In this document: positions 8,174 to 17,034 of the stretch, one piece after another
Position numbering within the stretch: position 1 is the first letter of the stretch
How the letters are laid out: every line of letters starts with the position of its first letter
Source: Sphingobium wenxiniae
GTDB taxonomy: Bacteria; Pseudomonadota; Alphaproteobacteria; Sphingomonadales; Sphingomonadaceae
Assembly: GCF_007830065.1 (NCBI RefSeq)
Contig: NZ_VLKK01000004.1
Span: 248,001 to 312,000, forward strand
Length of the DNA: 64,000 nt
Reading direction: 5' to 3'
Translations under genes and position numbers: made by a program
Notes under the pieces: generated by a model
The model's input: only the letters and a program-made list of their open reading frames with translations
Database searches by the model: none
What the model was told of the DNA's origin: nothing

Positions 8174-8809
8174 ATGCATTTCCATATTTCCCATCGCGGT
8201 CATGGAGGCCGCTCTTCTCACCATGACGGGCGAGACCGGTTTGCCGGTCCCGACGGCTTCGGCCGGGCTTTTGGCGGCGGTGGCCGTTCCCGCTCCTTTG
8301 GTGACGAACCCTTCGGCGGAGACAGCCGAGGCGGGCGTGGCGGCGGGCGGCGGCGGCTTTTCACCAACGACATGCTGCAACTCATCCTGCTGCACCTGAT
8401 CGCCGCCGCTCCGCGTCATGGCTACGACCTGATCCGCGAGATCGAAAGCCTGTCGGGACAGGTCTATGCGCCCAGTCCGGGCGTGGTCTATCCGACGCTC
8501 ACTTTGCTGGCCGATATGGGCCTGATCGCCGAACAGCCCGGCGAAGGCAGCCGCAAGCTGTTCGCCGTCACCGATACCGGAACGGCGCGTCTGGCCGAAA
8601 ATCAGGCTGAGGTGAAAGCCATCCTGGAACGGCTCGCCCATCTGGCGAAGAAGGCCGAGCGCAGCGACGGCGCGCCCGTCCGCCGGGCCATGCACAATCT
8701 GGCCATGGCAGTCCGAGGCCGCCTTGAAAAGGAAGGGGCCGATACCCAGACCATGTTCGACGCGGCGGCCCTGATCGATGAGGCCGCCCACAAGATCGAA
8801 AGGCTCTGA
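8174..8809 (+). CDS. PadR-family regulator with metal-binding-type N-terminus (YqjI-like)
   Basis: 211 residues from ATG 8174, preceded by AAAGAG; an upstream in-frame start would add 20 residues overlapping the operators. Residues 1-60 are rich in His, Gly and Arg. Then comes a PadR winged helix (LQLILLHLIAAAPRHGYDLIREIE, YAPSPGVVYPTLTLLADMGLI) and a helical dimerisation tail. The layout matches E. coli YqjI, which senses nickel/iron through its N-terminal extension and represses the ferric reductase gene yqjH. The next gene, DUF2218, belongs to a family linked with siderophore-interacting reductases. Metal sensing is inferred. Confidence 0.82.
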   Translation: MHFHISHRGHGGRSSHHDGRDRFAGPDGFGRAFGGGGRSRSFGDEPFGGDSRGGRGGGRRRLFTNDMLQLILLHLIAAAPRHGYDLIREIESLSGQVYAPSPGVVYPTLTLLADMGLIAEQPGEGSRKLFAVTDTGTARLAENQAEVKAILERLAHLAKKAERSDGAPVRRAMHNLAMAVRGRLEKEGADTQTMFDAAALIDEAAHKIERL

Positions 8810-8811
8810 GG

Positions 8812-9090
8812 ATGACGCTCACCGCCCATGTGCCGACCGGCCATGCCAGCCGCTATCTGCAACAGCTCTGCAAGCATTGGAGTCACAAGTTCGACACTGA
8901 TTTCGACGCGGAACAGGGCCGGATCGCGTTCCCGATGGGACCGATCCGCATGACCGCTGCCCCCGACACGCTGACGGTCACGATCGAGCCGAACGGGGAT
9001 GCGGATGTCGAACGCTTCAAGCAGGTGGTGGCCGATCATCTCGACCGCTTCGCCTTCCGCGAAGCCCCGCTGACTTTCGACTGGCAATAG
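8812..9090 (+). CDS. DUF2218 domain protein
   Basis: A 92-residue single-domain protein with the DUF2218 pattern: HVPTGHASRYLQQLCKHWSHKF near the start, then GPIRM and VVADHLDRFAFRE near the end. Elsewhere this domain occurs alone or next to siderophore-interacting FAD reductases. It starts two bases after the PadR-like gene and is surely in the same transcript, so metal or iron homeostasis is a reasonable guess. The biochemical role is unknown. Confidence 0.8.
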   Translation: MTLTAHVPTGHASRYLQQLCKHWSHKFDTDFDAEQGRIAFPMGPIRMTAAPDTLTVTIEPNGDADVERFKQVVADHLDRFAFREAPLTFDWQ

Positions 9091-9105
9091 GGGAGGGGCC
9101 TCCCC

Positions 9106-9597
9106 CTAGCGCGTAGGCATCCGCCGCGCGCTCGCCAGATGATGGGCATGTGTGATCGCGACGGCGAGTGCATCGGCGGCGTCGGTCCCCGCGATCTTCG
9201 CGCCGGGCAGCAGCCGCGCAACCATGGCGTGGACCTGATCCTTGGAGGCATTGCCCACGCCCACCACGGACTTCTTCACCAGCCGGGCGGCATATTCGCC
9301 CACCTCCATGCCGGATCGCGCCGCCGCCAGCAGGATGACGCCGCGCGCCTGCCCCAGTTTCAGCGTCGATTGCGGATTGACGTTGACGAACACCTCCTCG
9401 ACCGCCGCGCCATCGGGTCGGTGCTCCAGGATCAGGTCGGTCAGCGCCATGTCCAGAGCCATCAGCCGCGTCGGCAGCGGCAGTTCCGAATCCGTCCTGA
9501 TCTGCCCATTGCCGATATGGCGCAGCCGGTTCCCGTCCGCCGCGATTAGCCCCCAGCCCGTCGTGCCGAGGCCGGGATCAAGGCCGAGCAGGATCAT
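9106..9597 (-). CDS. ruvC: Holliday junction resolvase RuvC
   Basis: 163 residues, normal size. The RNase H-like fold carries D7 ([13 protein letters not shown]), E67 ([13 protein letters not shown]) and D139/D142 ([16 protein letters not shown]), the expected catalytic acids. RuvC cuts Holliday junctions symmetrically with RuvAB. ruvA and ruvB do not follow within the window. It is transcribed after yebC, a common linkage, across a 129-bp spacer with a large inverted repeat. Confidence 0.95.
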   Translation of the reverse strand: MILLGLDPGLGTTGWGLIAADGNRLRHIGNGQIRTDSELPLPTRLMALDMALTDLILEHRPDGAAVEEVFVNVNPQSTLKLGQARGVILLAAARSGMEVGEYAARLVKKSVVGVGNASKDQVHAMVARLLPGAKIAGTDAADALAVAITHAHHLASARRMPTR

Positions 9598-9607
9598 AAG
9601 ATCGTCA

Positions 9608-9717
9608 CGCGGAGACGCGGAGATCAGAGGCAGGCAAGGCCGTGCCCGCCGCCAGGCCGGGCCATTCAGCGGCCGTGGACCGCTCGGCCGCTCCCTGCGC
9701 GTTTCCGCGTCTCCGCG
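9608..9717. repeat. long-arm inverted repeat between yebC and ruvC
   Basis: The 14-base arm CGCGGAGACGCGGA (9608-9621) has its exact reverse complement at 9704-9717, 82 bases apart. The spacer is itself rich in short GC palindromes. It could be an intergenic repeat element or an RNA hairpin in the yebC-ruvC transcript. I see no coding capacity. Confidence 0.6.
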
Positions 9718-9726
9718 CGCGCTTCA

Positions 9727-10470
9727 CTATCCCAGCTTTTCCATCACCGCGTCGGACACTTCATAATTGCCCCACACGGTCTGGACGTCGTCATCGTCTT
9801 CCAGCGTGTCGACCAGCTTCATCAAGGTCGCGGCGTTGCCTTCGTCGACTTCCACCGTGGTCTGCGGCTTCCAAGCCAGCTTGGCGCTTTCCGCCGGGCC
9901 GAGCGAGGCTTCCAGCGCCTTCGCGACCTCATGCAGCGCGTCCATCGCGGTCCAGACTTCATGCTCGTCCTCGTTGGACGACACGTCCTCCGCGCCTGCT
10001 TCCAGCGCCGCCTCGAAGATCGCGTCGGCATCGCCCGCACCGGCAGGATAGGTGATGAGGCCCATGCGGTCGAAGCCATGGCTCACGGCGCCCGAAGCGC
10101 CCAGATTGCCGCCATTCTTGGAAAAGGCCGTGCGCACATTGGTCGCGGTGCGGTTGCGGTTGTCGGTCAGCGCCTCGACGATGATCGCCACGCCGCCGGG
10201 GCCATAGCCTTCATAGCGGACTTCCTCGTAATTCTCCATGTCGCCGCCCGCCGCCTTGTCGATGGCGCGCTGGATATTGTCCTTGGGCATGGATTGGGCC
10301 TTGGCCGCGTTGACGGCCAGGCGCAGACGGGGATTCATGTCCGGGTCGGGCATCCCCATCTTGGCCGCGACGGTGATTTCGCGGGACAGCTTGGAGAACA
10401 TCGACGAGCGCTTCTTGTCCTGCGCGCCCTTGCGATGCATGATGTTCTTGAATTTGGAATGGCCGGCCAC
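9727..10470 (-). CDS. yebC: YebC/TACO1-family protein
   Basis: 247 residues, starting [18 protein letters not shown], the family signature. Conserved [30 protein letters not shown] and [23 protein letters not shown] blocks and an acidic C-terminal part follow. Historically annotated as a transcription regulator, the family (including mitochondrial TACO1) is now linked to translation of proline-rich stretches on the ribosome. It sits upstream of ruvC on the same strand. Confidence 0.95.
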   Translation of the reverse strand: MAGHSKFKNIMHRKGAQDKKRSSMFSKLSREITVAAKMGMPDPDMNPRLRLAVNAAKAQSMPKDNIQRAIDKAAGGDMENYEEVRYEGYGPGGVAIIVEALTDNRNRTATNVRTAFSKNGGNLGASGAVSHGFDRMGLITYPAGAGDADAIFEAALEAGAEDVSSNEDEHEVWTAMDALHEVAKALEASLGPAESAKLAWKPQTTVEVDEGNAATLMKLVDTLEDDDDVQTVWGNYEVSDAVMEKLG

Positions 10471-10515
10471 AGCCCGCTCCTGAAACTGTTGGTGCTAAGG
10501 AGCGCGCTCTAGCGT

Positions 10516-10716
10516 TCAGGACGCTTTCGCGCAACTCGGACGAGTATCGCCGTGCCCGAAGCCGCCCGAACGCCCGCCCACGATATTGCGCAGGCTGGCG
10601 AACAGGACGCGGAACAGATTGGCGCCCACCATCACCTCCCCGGTGACGATGCCGAGATACTCCTTCGCCGGCAGCCCTTCCAGACGGCTGGTGGTACTGA
10701 CGATGATCTCGGTCAT
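10516..10716 (-). pseudogene. truncated YbjQ-family (UPF0145) gene
   Basis: From MTEIIVSTTSRLEG the protein follows the YbjQ family (EYLGIVTGEVMVGANLFR, LRNIVGGRSG) for about 52 residues. It then breaks into an unrelated 14-residue tail and stops. Family members are about 105 residues, so the C-terminal half, including the conserved GxDAVVGxxxxY region, is missing. Only 45 bases separate the stop from yebC, so the lost half is not nearby in another frame. Probably a deletion remnant. Confidence 0.7.
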
Positions 10717-10782
10717 GGCTGCTTCTTTCTGGACAAGAATTCGTTCTATTATAATGGCTTGAACAATAGCGGAGGTCATTGC

Positions 10783-11412
10783 ATGGACGAAGAGGAATTC
10801 AGCTTTATTGGCATTCTTTCAAGCGACGTTCGTCAGGCGCTGGCCCGCCTCGATGAATCGAACACGCCTTCCGATCGCAGGAATGCCCTGAGAACTATTA
10901 TTTCCGCTGCAGAAGGGCTTGCGTGGGTTTTCCGCAACCATGTCGTGTCGATTGCCCGGACCGTTGATGATCTTGCACCGCTGGTTGAAATGGCATTTGC
11001 CGAAACGGCGGTTTTCGTAAGTGAGCAAGGTAAGATCGTGCCGCAAGCGCGTCATTTATCGATGACGGCTTTGGTTCGACTGACCATCAACGTGGCACAA
11101 TCGATGGTGCCCGCCATTGGAGTAGACTTCGGTGTGCCTGGATGGAACGATTTGAAATTGTCTATTAAAATTCGCAACAGGGTTACCCATCCGAAGATCG
11201 GAAAGGATCTTCTTGTGTCGGGCCATGACATTGAAATTGCGAAATCAGGCTTCGTTTGGCTTGCCGGCATGGTTGCGGACGTGATGGAGCATACCAACAG
11301 GATATTGTCGGATCATGCCGCCCTTGGCAGAGAACTGATCGAAGAACTCCGCAAGGGCGACCCTGATGCCTTGGCTCTGCTTCAACGCGTTCATGACGAA
11401 CGCGATGATTGA
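10783..11412 (+). CDS. hypothetical protein with HEPN-like RNxxxH motif
   Basis: 209 residues, mostly predicted helical. ATG 10783 is preceded by GGAGG at 10771-10775, which fixes the start. I do not recognise the family. Residues 131-136 read RNRVTH, matching the R-x4-6-H signature of HEPN ribonuclease domains, within a helical context (LSIKIRNRVTHPKIG). Codon use is AT-richer than in neighbouring genes and a TATAAT box lies at 10750-10755. Together with the truncated ybjQ opposite, this suggests acquired DNA. No partner nucleotidyltransferase is adjacent, so a toxin role is only a possibility. Confidence 0.6.
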   Translation: MDEEEFSFIGILSSDVRQALARLDESNTPSDRRNALRTIISAAEGLAWVFRNHVVSIARTVDDLAPLVEMAFAETAVFVSEQGKIVPQARHLSMTALVRLTINVAQSMVPAIGVDFGVPGWNDLKLSIKIRNRVTHPKIGKDLLVSGHDIEIAKSGFVWLAGMVADVMEHTNRILSDHAALGRELIEELRKGDPDALALLQRVHDERDD

Positions 11413-11421
11413 AGATCGAAC

Positions 11422-11664
11422 TTATTCGATGCCCAGAGCCGCCTTGTAGGTTTCCAGAATGGCTTCCATTTCCTGACGGTCGTGTACCGGCATTTTTCGT
11501 ATGCGGACGATCTGACGCATGATTTTCACGTCATAGCCATTGGCCTTGGCTTCCAGATAGACGTCCTTGATGTCGTCTCCGATGCCCTTCTTTTCCTCTT
11601 CCAGGCGTTCGATGCGTTCGATGAAGAGGCGTAGCTGTTCGGCGGCGACATTGCCATCGCTCAT
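11422..11664 (-). CDS. gapR: GapR-family (DUF2312) DNA-binding protein
   Basis: 80 residues from [45 protein letters not shown], followed by [13 protein letters not shown] and [10 protein letters not shown]. This is the DUF2312 family, whose Caulobacter member GapR is a nucleoid-associated protein that clamps overtwisted DNA ahead of polymerases and aids topoisomerases. The protein is coiled-coil and basic as expected. It follows the DUF1244 gene on the same strand, 40 bases downstream. An upstream in-frame start would add an atypical 23-residue extension. Confidence 0.9.
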   Translation of the reverse strand: MSDGNVAAEQLRLFIERIERLEEEKKGIGDDIKDVYLEAKANGYDVKIMRQIVRIRKMPVHDRQEMEAILETYKAALGIE

Positions 11665-11704
11665 GGGAATCTCCGTGTGAGTGTGAATCGGTTGACGCAC
11701 GCTC

Positions 11705-12004
11705 CTAATGGCTGTCGGCGTTCTTCGCCACACTCTCCTTCATCTTCTCCAACTGCTCGGGCGTCGCTTCCGTCTGATAGCGATCCTTCCATTCGGAAAA
11801 GGGCATTCCGTGAATGAGTTCCCGCGCCTGTTCGCGAGTCAGATTACCGTCCGCCTCGGCGATCCAGTCGGCAAGGCAGTTGCGGCAGAAGCCGGCCATC
11901 CCCATCAGGTCGATATTCTGAACGTCGGTGCGATGTTGCAGATGCGCCACAAGCCGCCGGAAGGCGGTTGCGGCGACCGCGTCGTTGAGTATGGTGTCGT
12001 TCAC
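11705..12004 (-). CDS. DUF1244 domain protein
   Basis: 99 residues from GTG 12004, which has GAAAGG seven bases upstream; a TTG nine codons earlier is less likely. The signature [38 protein letters not shown] is the DUF1244 core, with a CxxC pair in FCRNCL. The function is unknown. It is probably the first gene of a transcript with gapR. Confidence 0.82.
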   Translation of the reverse strand: MNDTILNDAVAATAFRRLVAHLQHRTDVQNIDLMGMAGFCRNCLADWIAEADGNLTREQARELIHGMPFSEWKDRYQTEATPEQLEKMKESVAKNADSH

Positions 12005-12106
12005 GGCGAAGCCTTTCGCTGGTCTACACAATCCTGTCGTGCAGCACGGATAATCGATAACCGCGTCCTGGCAAGCCAGAGGCGATCATACGATCAGGAG
12101 ACGATA

Positions 12107-13558
12107 ATGATACGATTGCCGCCCCGCTCGCGAAAGGTCCGGATTCTCGCCACCCTCGGCCCGGCGAGCGACACGCCGGAGATGATCCGCGCGCTGTTCG
12201 TCGCCGGGGCCGACGCCTTTCGCATCAATATGAGCCATGGCGGTCATGAGGACCACGCCGCCCGTATCGCCACGATCCGCGCAATGGAAAAGGAATTCGG
12301 ACGGCCGACCACAATCCTGGGCGATCTCCAAGGGCCGAAATTGCGCGTCGGCATCTTCGCGCGGGGCCTTGCCGTCCTGAAAACCGGCGCGCGCTTCATC
12401 CTGGATCGTGATGAAAAGCCCGGCGACGCGAAGCGGGTGAACCTGCCGCACCCCGAAATCTATGCCGCGCTGGTGCCCGAAACGCGCCTGCTGCTGGACG
12501 ACGGCAAGCTGGTGCTGCGCGTCAAGAAAGTGCTGGACGACCGCATCGAAACGGTGGTGGAGGTCGGCGGCGCGCTCTCCAACCGCAAGGGCGTCAATGT
12601 GCCGGACGTGGTCGTCCCCGTGCCCGCGCTCACCGACAAGGACCGCCGCGACCTGGCTTTCGCGATCGAACAGGGGCTGGACTGGATCGCGCTCAGTTTC
12701 GTTCAGCGGCCGGAGGATCTGGCTGAGGCGCGGCGGCTGATGGGCGGTCATGGCGCGCTGATGGCGAAGATCGAAAAGCCCTCCGCCGTGCAGCGGCTGG
12801 AGGAAATCCTGGAGTTGGCCGACGGCGTCATGGTGGCGCGCGGCGACCTGGGCGTCGAACTGCCGCCGCAGGCCGTGCCGCCGCTCCAGAAGCAGATCGT
12901 GGCGACCGCGCGCCGCATGGGCCGCCCGGTCGTGGTCGCGACCCAGATGCTCGAATCGATGATAAAGGCGCCCATGCCCACCCGCGCGGAAGTGTCGGAC
13001 GTCGCCACGGCGGTCTATGACGGGGCGGACGCGATCATGCTGTCGGCGGAAACCGCGGCAGGCGACTGGCCGGTCGAGGCGGTGGCGATGATGGACAGTA
13101 TCGCGCACAGCGTGGAGCGCGACCCCGGCTATTTCGCCCGCCTGCATTTCACCGAGACGCAACCCGACGCCACCACCGCCGATGCGCTGGCGGAAGGCGC
13201 GGGCGGCATCGTTTCCGTTGTCGGGGCGAGCGCGATCACCTGCTACACCACATCGGGCAGCACGGTGCGGCGCGTGGCCCGCGAGCGGCCGCTGGTGTCG
13301 ATATTGGCGCTGACGCCGCGCCTCGACACGGCGCGAAAGCTGGGCCTCACCTGGGGCGTCCATGCCGTGCGGACCAAGGATGTGGCCAATTTCGAGGAGA
13401 TGGTCGGCAAGGCCCGTCGCATGGCGCTGCGTCATGGCATGGTGGACAAGGGCGGGAAGATCGTCGTGCTGGCAGGCGTTCCCTTCGGCACGCCGGGGTC
13501 GACCAATGTGCTGCACGTCGCCGCCATTCGCGGCGATGAGCTTAAGGGGCGGGAATAG
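12107..13558 (+). CDS. pyk: pyruvate kinase
   Basis: 483 residues from ATG 12107, preceded by CAGGAG at 12095-12100. Substrate and metal motifs are clear: RKVRILATLGPAS, FRINMSHG, ILGDLQGPKLRVG, MAKIEKPSAV, MVARGDLGVELP, ATQMLESMI and the MLSAETAAGDWP block. The C-terminal domain begins near residue 350. It converts phosphoenolpyruvate and ADP to pyruvate and ATP in glycolysis. The 3' end overlaps the convergent HAD gene by 17 bases. Confidence 0.96.
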   Translation: MIRLPPRSRKVRILATLGPASDTPEMIRALFVAGADAFRINMSHGGHEDHAARIATIRAMEKEFGRPTTILGDLQGPKLRVGIFARGLAVLKTGARFILDRDEKPGDAKRVNLPHPEIYAALVPETRLLLDDGKLVLRVKKVLDDRIETVVEVGGALSNRKGVNVPDVVVPVPALTDKDRRDLAFAIEQGLDWIALSFVQRPEDLAEARRLMGGHGALMAKIEKPSAVQRLEEILELADGVMVARGDLGVELPPQAVPPLQKQIVATARRMGRPVVVATQMLESMIKAPMPTRAEVSDVATAVYDGADAIMLSAETAAGDWPVEAVAMMDSIAHSVERDPGYFARLHFTETQPDATTADALAEGAGGIVSVVGASAITCYTTSGSTVRRVARERPLVSILALTPRLDTARKLGLTWGVHAVRTKDVANFEEMVGKARRMALRHGMVDKGGKIVVLAGVPFGTPGSTNVLHVAAIRGDELKGRE

Positions 13559-14183
13559 GGGGGAGCAATCCCAGCGTGGTCAGCTCCTTCCGCAGCGTGC
13601 CCGCATCGCGGAAATGATGGCCGCGCATCCCCATGGCCCGTGCGCCCGCCACATTCTCTTCCCGGTCGTCGATGAAGAGGGTGGCCTTTGCCGCCACTTC
13701 GAATCGTTCCAGCGCCAGCCGGTAGATGGCGGCATCCGGCTTCACCAGCCCTTCCGCCCCGGACACGACGATATCGCGGAATGGTGCGAAGAAGGCCGCT
13801 TCCCGCGCATGAAAGGGGACCCAGAACTCCGCGCTGAAATTGGTGAGGGCGAATAGCGGCACGCTCGCCTCATGCAGTTCCGCGACGATCCGGGCCATGC
13901 CGTCCACGGCCGGAGTCACGCTGTCGATGAAGCGTTCGCCCCACAGGCGGATCAGGTCCGCATGGCCGGGATGCCGCGCGATCAGTTCCGCGCTGGTTTG
14001 CGCGAAGGGGCGGCCCGCATCATGCTGGAAATGCCAGTCCGCCGTCACGACATCACGCAGAAACGCATCAAGCGCCTGATCGTCGGGGATCAGGCGCTCA
14101 TAAAGAATCCTGGGATTCCAGTGATAGAGGACATTGCCGACGTCGAAGATGACGGCGGCGACCTCCGCCACGGATTCAGTCAT
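13542..14183 (-). CDS. HAD-superfamily hydrolase (IA subfamily, YihX-like)
   Basis: 213 residues. Motif I is FDVGNVLY with nucleophile D14. The usual second aspartate is replaced by Gly, as in YihX-type glucose-1-phosphatases and haloacid dehalogenase relatives. Motif II is ALTNFS, the motif III lysine is in EGLVKPDAAIY, and motif IV is LFIDDREENVAGA. A helical cap lies at residues 25-95. A small phosphorylated metabolite is the likely substrate, not identifiable from sequence. Confidence 0.85.
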   Translation of the reverse strand: MTESVAEVAAVIFDVGNVLYHWNPRILYERLIPDDQALDAFLRDVVTADWHFQHDAGRPFAQTSAELIARHPGHADLIRLWGERFIDSVTPAVDGMARIVAELHEASVPLFALTNFSAEFWVPFHAREAAFFAPFRDIVVSGAEGLVKPDAAIYRLALERFEVAAKATLFIDDREENVAGARAMGMRGHHFRDAGTLRKELTTLGLLPPIPAP

Positions 14184-14234
14184 CGCATCGCTGAAGCGGA
14201 CAACCGGTGCCCACTTTTCCGCGCGATGCTTTGT

Positions 14235-14360
14235 TTAGCCCTGGCGGGCCTTGAAGCGGCGGTTGGTCTTGTTGATGACATAGGTGCGGCCGCGACGACG
14301 GATCACACGGTTGTCCCGGTGACGGCCCTTGAGCGACTTGAGCGAATTGCGGATCTTCAT
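14235..14360 (-). CDS. rpmJ: 50S ribosomal protein L36
   Basis: 41 residues starting [20 protein letters not shown] and ending [16 protein letters not shown]. This is the 41-residue L36 type without zinc-binding cysteines (C- paralog) common in alphaproteobacteria. It is very basic and stands alone between convergent or divergent neighbours. Confidence 0.95.
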   Translation of the reverse strand: MKIRNSLKSLKGRHRDNRVIRRRGRTYVINKTNRRFKARQG

Positions 14361-14557
14361 GGAAGCCAGCCTCTGATGAATCTTTATGATCGGAAAATCG
14401 AAGCGCAGCCCCTATGGGCGGGGCAGGCGAAAGTCAAGGGCGAGGGCCGCTCTTTTCCCGCCGTTCATCCTATATGCAGCAAAGCCGTGGCTGATGCGTT
14501 AGGAAGGAATTGGCCGCATGGCAACGTGTCAGGGCATATCATCCCGGGAGTGCATCC

Positions 14558-15154
14558 ATGTTGAAGAAGATCGTCCTTCCCTGCTGTCTCGCCCTTTCGC
14601 TCGCCGCTTGCGCGACGGCGGTGCCGCCGGTGGAGGTGACGCGCTTCCATGTCGGCGATCCGGCGCGCAGCGGCACCATCGCGGTGGAGGAGATGCCCGG
14701 CAATCCGGACGTCAGCCTGGAATACCGCACCTACTCCAATGCCGTGCAGCAGGAATTGCAGAAGGTGGGCTTCACCCCCACCGCCGAGGGCGCGAAGAGC
14801 GACTATGTCGCGCTGGTCGCTTTCCGCCGGGGTTTCCGCCCAACCGGCTATGGCCGTGACGGCAATCCCGTCAGCGTGGGCGTAGGCGGCGGCGTGGGCA
14901 GCGGCGGCTATTCGGGCCTTGGCGTGGGCATCGGCATCGATCTGTCGGGCAAGCCCAAGGATATCGTTTCCACCGAACTCCAGGTCCAGATTCGCCGCCG
15001 GTCCGATTCCACGACTGTCTGGGAAGGCCGCGCCATCACGCAGGCGCGCGAAGGATCGCCCGCCGCGCAGCCCGGCCTCGCCGCCGGAAAGCTCGCGACG
15101 GCGCTCATCCAGGGCTATCCGGGCGAGTCGGGGCGCACTATAACCGTCAAATGA
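14558..15154 (+). CDS. DUF4136-like lipoprotein
   Basis: 198 residues. The signal peptide [19 protein letters not shown] ends in a lipobox (LAAC). The mature part resembles DUF4136 proteins, with a [20 protein letters not shown] segment, a glycine-rich stretch ([20 protein letters not shown]) near residues 108-127 and a C-terminal [15 protein letters not shown] strand. Probably outer-membrane or periplasmic; function unknown. It overlaps the M14 peptidase gene by four bases. Confidence 0.8.
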   Translation: MLKKIVLPCCLALSLAACATAVPPVEVTRFHVGDPARSGTIAVEEMPGNPDVSLEYRTYSNAVQQELQKVGFTPTAEGAKSDYVALVAFRRGFRPTGYGRDGNPVSVGVGGGVGSGGYSGLGVGIGIDLSGKPKDIVSTELQVQIRRRSDSTTVWEGRAITQAREGSPAAQPGLAAGKLATALIQGYPGESGRTITVK

Positions 15155-16281
15155 CCATCTCGATTTCCAGCGCTTTCGACAGCGGCAACATTCGCGTTCT
15201 TTCCATCGACGACACGCCCGCCGGCGTCCGCGCCGAGCTGGAGATCGTCCGCGATCATCAGAGCGATTTCTACCAATGGTTCCACTTCCGCGTGGCGGGC
15301 GTTGCCGGGCGGGACGTGGAGCTGGCGATCACCAATTGCGCCCATTCGGCCTATCCCGACGGCTGGCCGGGCTATCAGGCGCGCTATAGCGAGGATCGCG
15401 AGAACTGGCTGCTCGCCGACACGGATTATGCGGACGGCACGCTCACCATCCGCCTGTCGCCGGATGTCAACGCGGTCTGGCTCGCCTATTTCGCGCCCTA
15501 TTCGATGGAGCGCCACCATGACCTGATCGCCTGGGCCGCCTGTCAGCCGGGCGTCGTCCACCGCGAACTGGGGCTCACCCTCGACGGCCAGCCGCTCGAT
15601 CTGCTGACGCTGGGGGAGGGGCGCAAACAGGTCTGGCTCTACGCCCGTCAGCATCCGGGCGAGAGCATGGCGGAATGGTGGATGGAAGGCGCGCTGGAAC
15701 GCCTGACCGACGAGGAGGACGCCGTCGCCCGCCTGCTGCGGCAGAAAGCGACCTTCCACATCGTCCCCAACATGAACCCGGACGGCAGCCGCCGGGGGCA
15801 TCTGCGTACCAATGCGGCGGGCGTGAACCTCAACCGCGAATGGCATGAACCCTCCATGGAGCGCGGCCCCGAAGTCTTCCTCGTCCGCGCGGCGATGGAC
15901 GAAACGGGCGTCGACTTCGCGATGGACGTGCATGGCGACGAAGCCATTCCCGCCGTCTTCCTCGCGGGTTTCGAGGGTATTCCGTCGATCACGGACCGGC
16001 AGCTTGAGCTGTTCCACCGCTATCGCGACACGCTCGCCGCGCGCACGCCCGATTTCCAGACGAAGCGCGGCTATCCCGTGGCGGGGGAGGGGAAGGCGAA
16101 TCTGTCCATGTCCACCAACCAGCTTGCCGAGCGTTTCGGCGCGGTGGCGATGACGCTGGAAATGCCGTTCAAGGACAATGAAGACCTGCCCGACTCTGAC
16201 TATGGCTGGTCGCCCGCCCGCTCGATGCAGTTGGGCAAGGACTGCCTCGCCGTGCTGGCCGAGATGATCGACGAGATTTGA
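15151..16281 (+). CDS. M14-family zinc carboxypeptidase (cytosolic carboxypeptidase-like)
   Basis: 376 residues without signal peptide. An N-terminal beta domain of about 130 residues typical of cytosolic carboxypeptidase-like M14 enzymes precedes the catalytic domain. Zinc ligands are H168 and E171 ([13 protein letters not shown]) and H261 (AMDVHGDE), with NLNREW for substrate binding and E337 (MTLEMPF) as the general base. The substrate is unknown. It is translationally coupled to the upstream lipoprotein gene. Confidence 0.9.
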   Translation: MTISISSAFDSGNIRVLSIDDTPAGVRAELEIVRDHQSDFYQWFHFRVAGVAGRDVELAITNCAHSAYPDGWPGYQARYSEDRENWLLADTDYADGTLTIRLSPDVNAVWLAYFAPYSMERHHDLIAWAACQPGVVHRELGLTLDGQPLDLLTLGEGRKQVWLYARQHPGESMAEWWMEGALERLTDEEDAVARLLRQKATFHIVPNMNPDGSRRGHLRTNAAGVNLNREWHEPSMERGPEVFLVRAAMDETGVDFAMDVHGDEAIPAVFLAGFEGIPSITDRQLELFHRYRDTLAARTPDFQTKRGYPVAGEGKANLSMSTNQLAERFGAVAMTLEMPFKDNEDLPDSDYGWSPARSMQLGKDCLAVLAEMIDEI

Positions 16282-16312
16282 GTTTGTCTGGTCTGGGTGG
16301 TTTGCGGACGTT

Positions 16313-17032
16313 TCAGCCGAACAGCTCGTCCAGGAAATCCGTCATCGCCCGGAAGCTCCGCCGGTCCGCGTCGGCACTGTAGAACATCCCCCTGTCGACC
16401 ATGTTCGCCGACTTGTCGGTGAAGGCGTGGCCCGTGCGGCCATAGGCATGGATCTGCCAGTCGCATCCCGCCTCCGTCAGTTCCTCCGCCAGCGCGGCGG
16501 TCGCCTTGGGCGGCGCGATGGGATCGTCCCACCCATGGCAGATCAGAAGCTTCGCGCGGATCGCGGCATTGGCGAAGGGCGGCGCATCATAGACGCCATG
16601 AAAGCTCACCCCGCCCGATATGTCCGCCCCGCTCCGCGCCAGATCGAGCACGCACTTCCCGCCAAAGCAGAAGCCCAGCGCCGCCGTCCGCGCGCCGTCC
16701 GCCTCGTCCATCCCCTTAAGCACGTCATGCGCCGCGTTCACCCGTTCGCGCAGCAAGGCCCGGTCGCCGTTCAGCACATCCATATAGCGCCCGAAATCCG
16801 CATCCGACCGTTTCGCCCGCTTGCCCTGACCGAACACATCGGCGACCAGCACGGCATACCCCAGCGCTGCGACCTGCTCCGCATAGGCGAAGTCCGTTTC
16901 CTTCGTTCCCAGCACATTGGGGAACAGCAGCACGCCCGGCCGCATGCCTGCCGCCGCATCATCCGATACGGCCATGCTTTCGAACAGGCCGCCCGGCCCT
17001 TCATGCACGATGATCCGGCGTTGAATTGTCAT
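16313..17032 (-). CDS. dienelactone hydrolase family protein
   Basis: 239 residues, alpha/beta-hydrolase fold. The nucleophile is C122 in LGFCFGGKC, as in dienelactone hydrolase. The acid is in CHGWDDPIAP and the histidine in YGRTGHAFTD. True dienelactone hydrolase acts on chloroaromatic degradation intermediates, but this gene sits beside prmA with no catabolic neighbours, so its substrate is open. Confidence 0.88.
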   Translation of the reverse strand: MTIQRRIIVHEGPGGLFESMAVSDDAAAGMRPGVLLFPNVLGTKETDFAYAEQVAALGYAVLVADVFGQGKRAKRSDADFGRYMDVLNGDRALLRERVNAAHDVLKGMDEADGARTAALGFCFGGKCVLDLARSGADISGGVSFHGVYDAPPFANAAIRAKLLICHGWDDPIAPPKATAALAEELTEAGCDWQIHAYGRTGHAFTDKSANMVDRGMFYSADADRRSFRAMTDFLDELFG

Positions 17033-17034
17033 GA

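Noticed and set aside
12086-13516. 476-residue open frame antisense to pyk
   Set aside because: Composition is typical of an antisense shadow, and pyruvate kinase motifs on the plus strand are complete.
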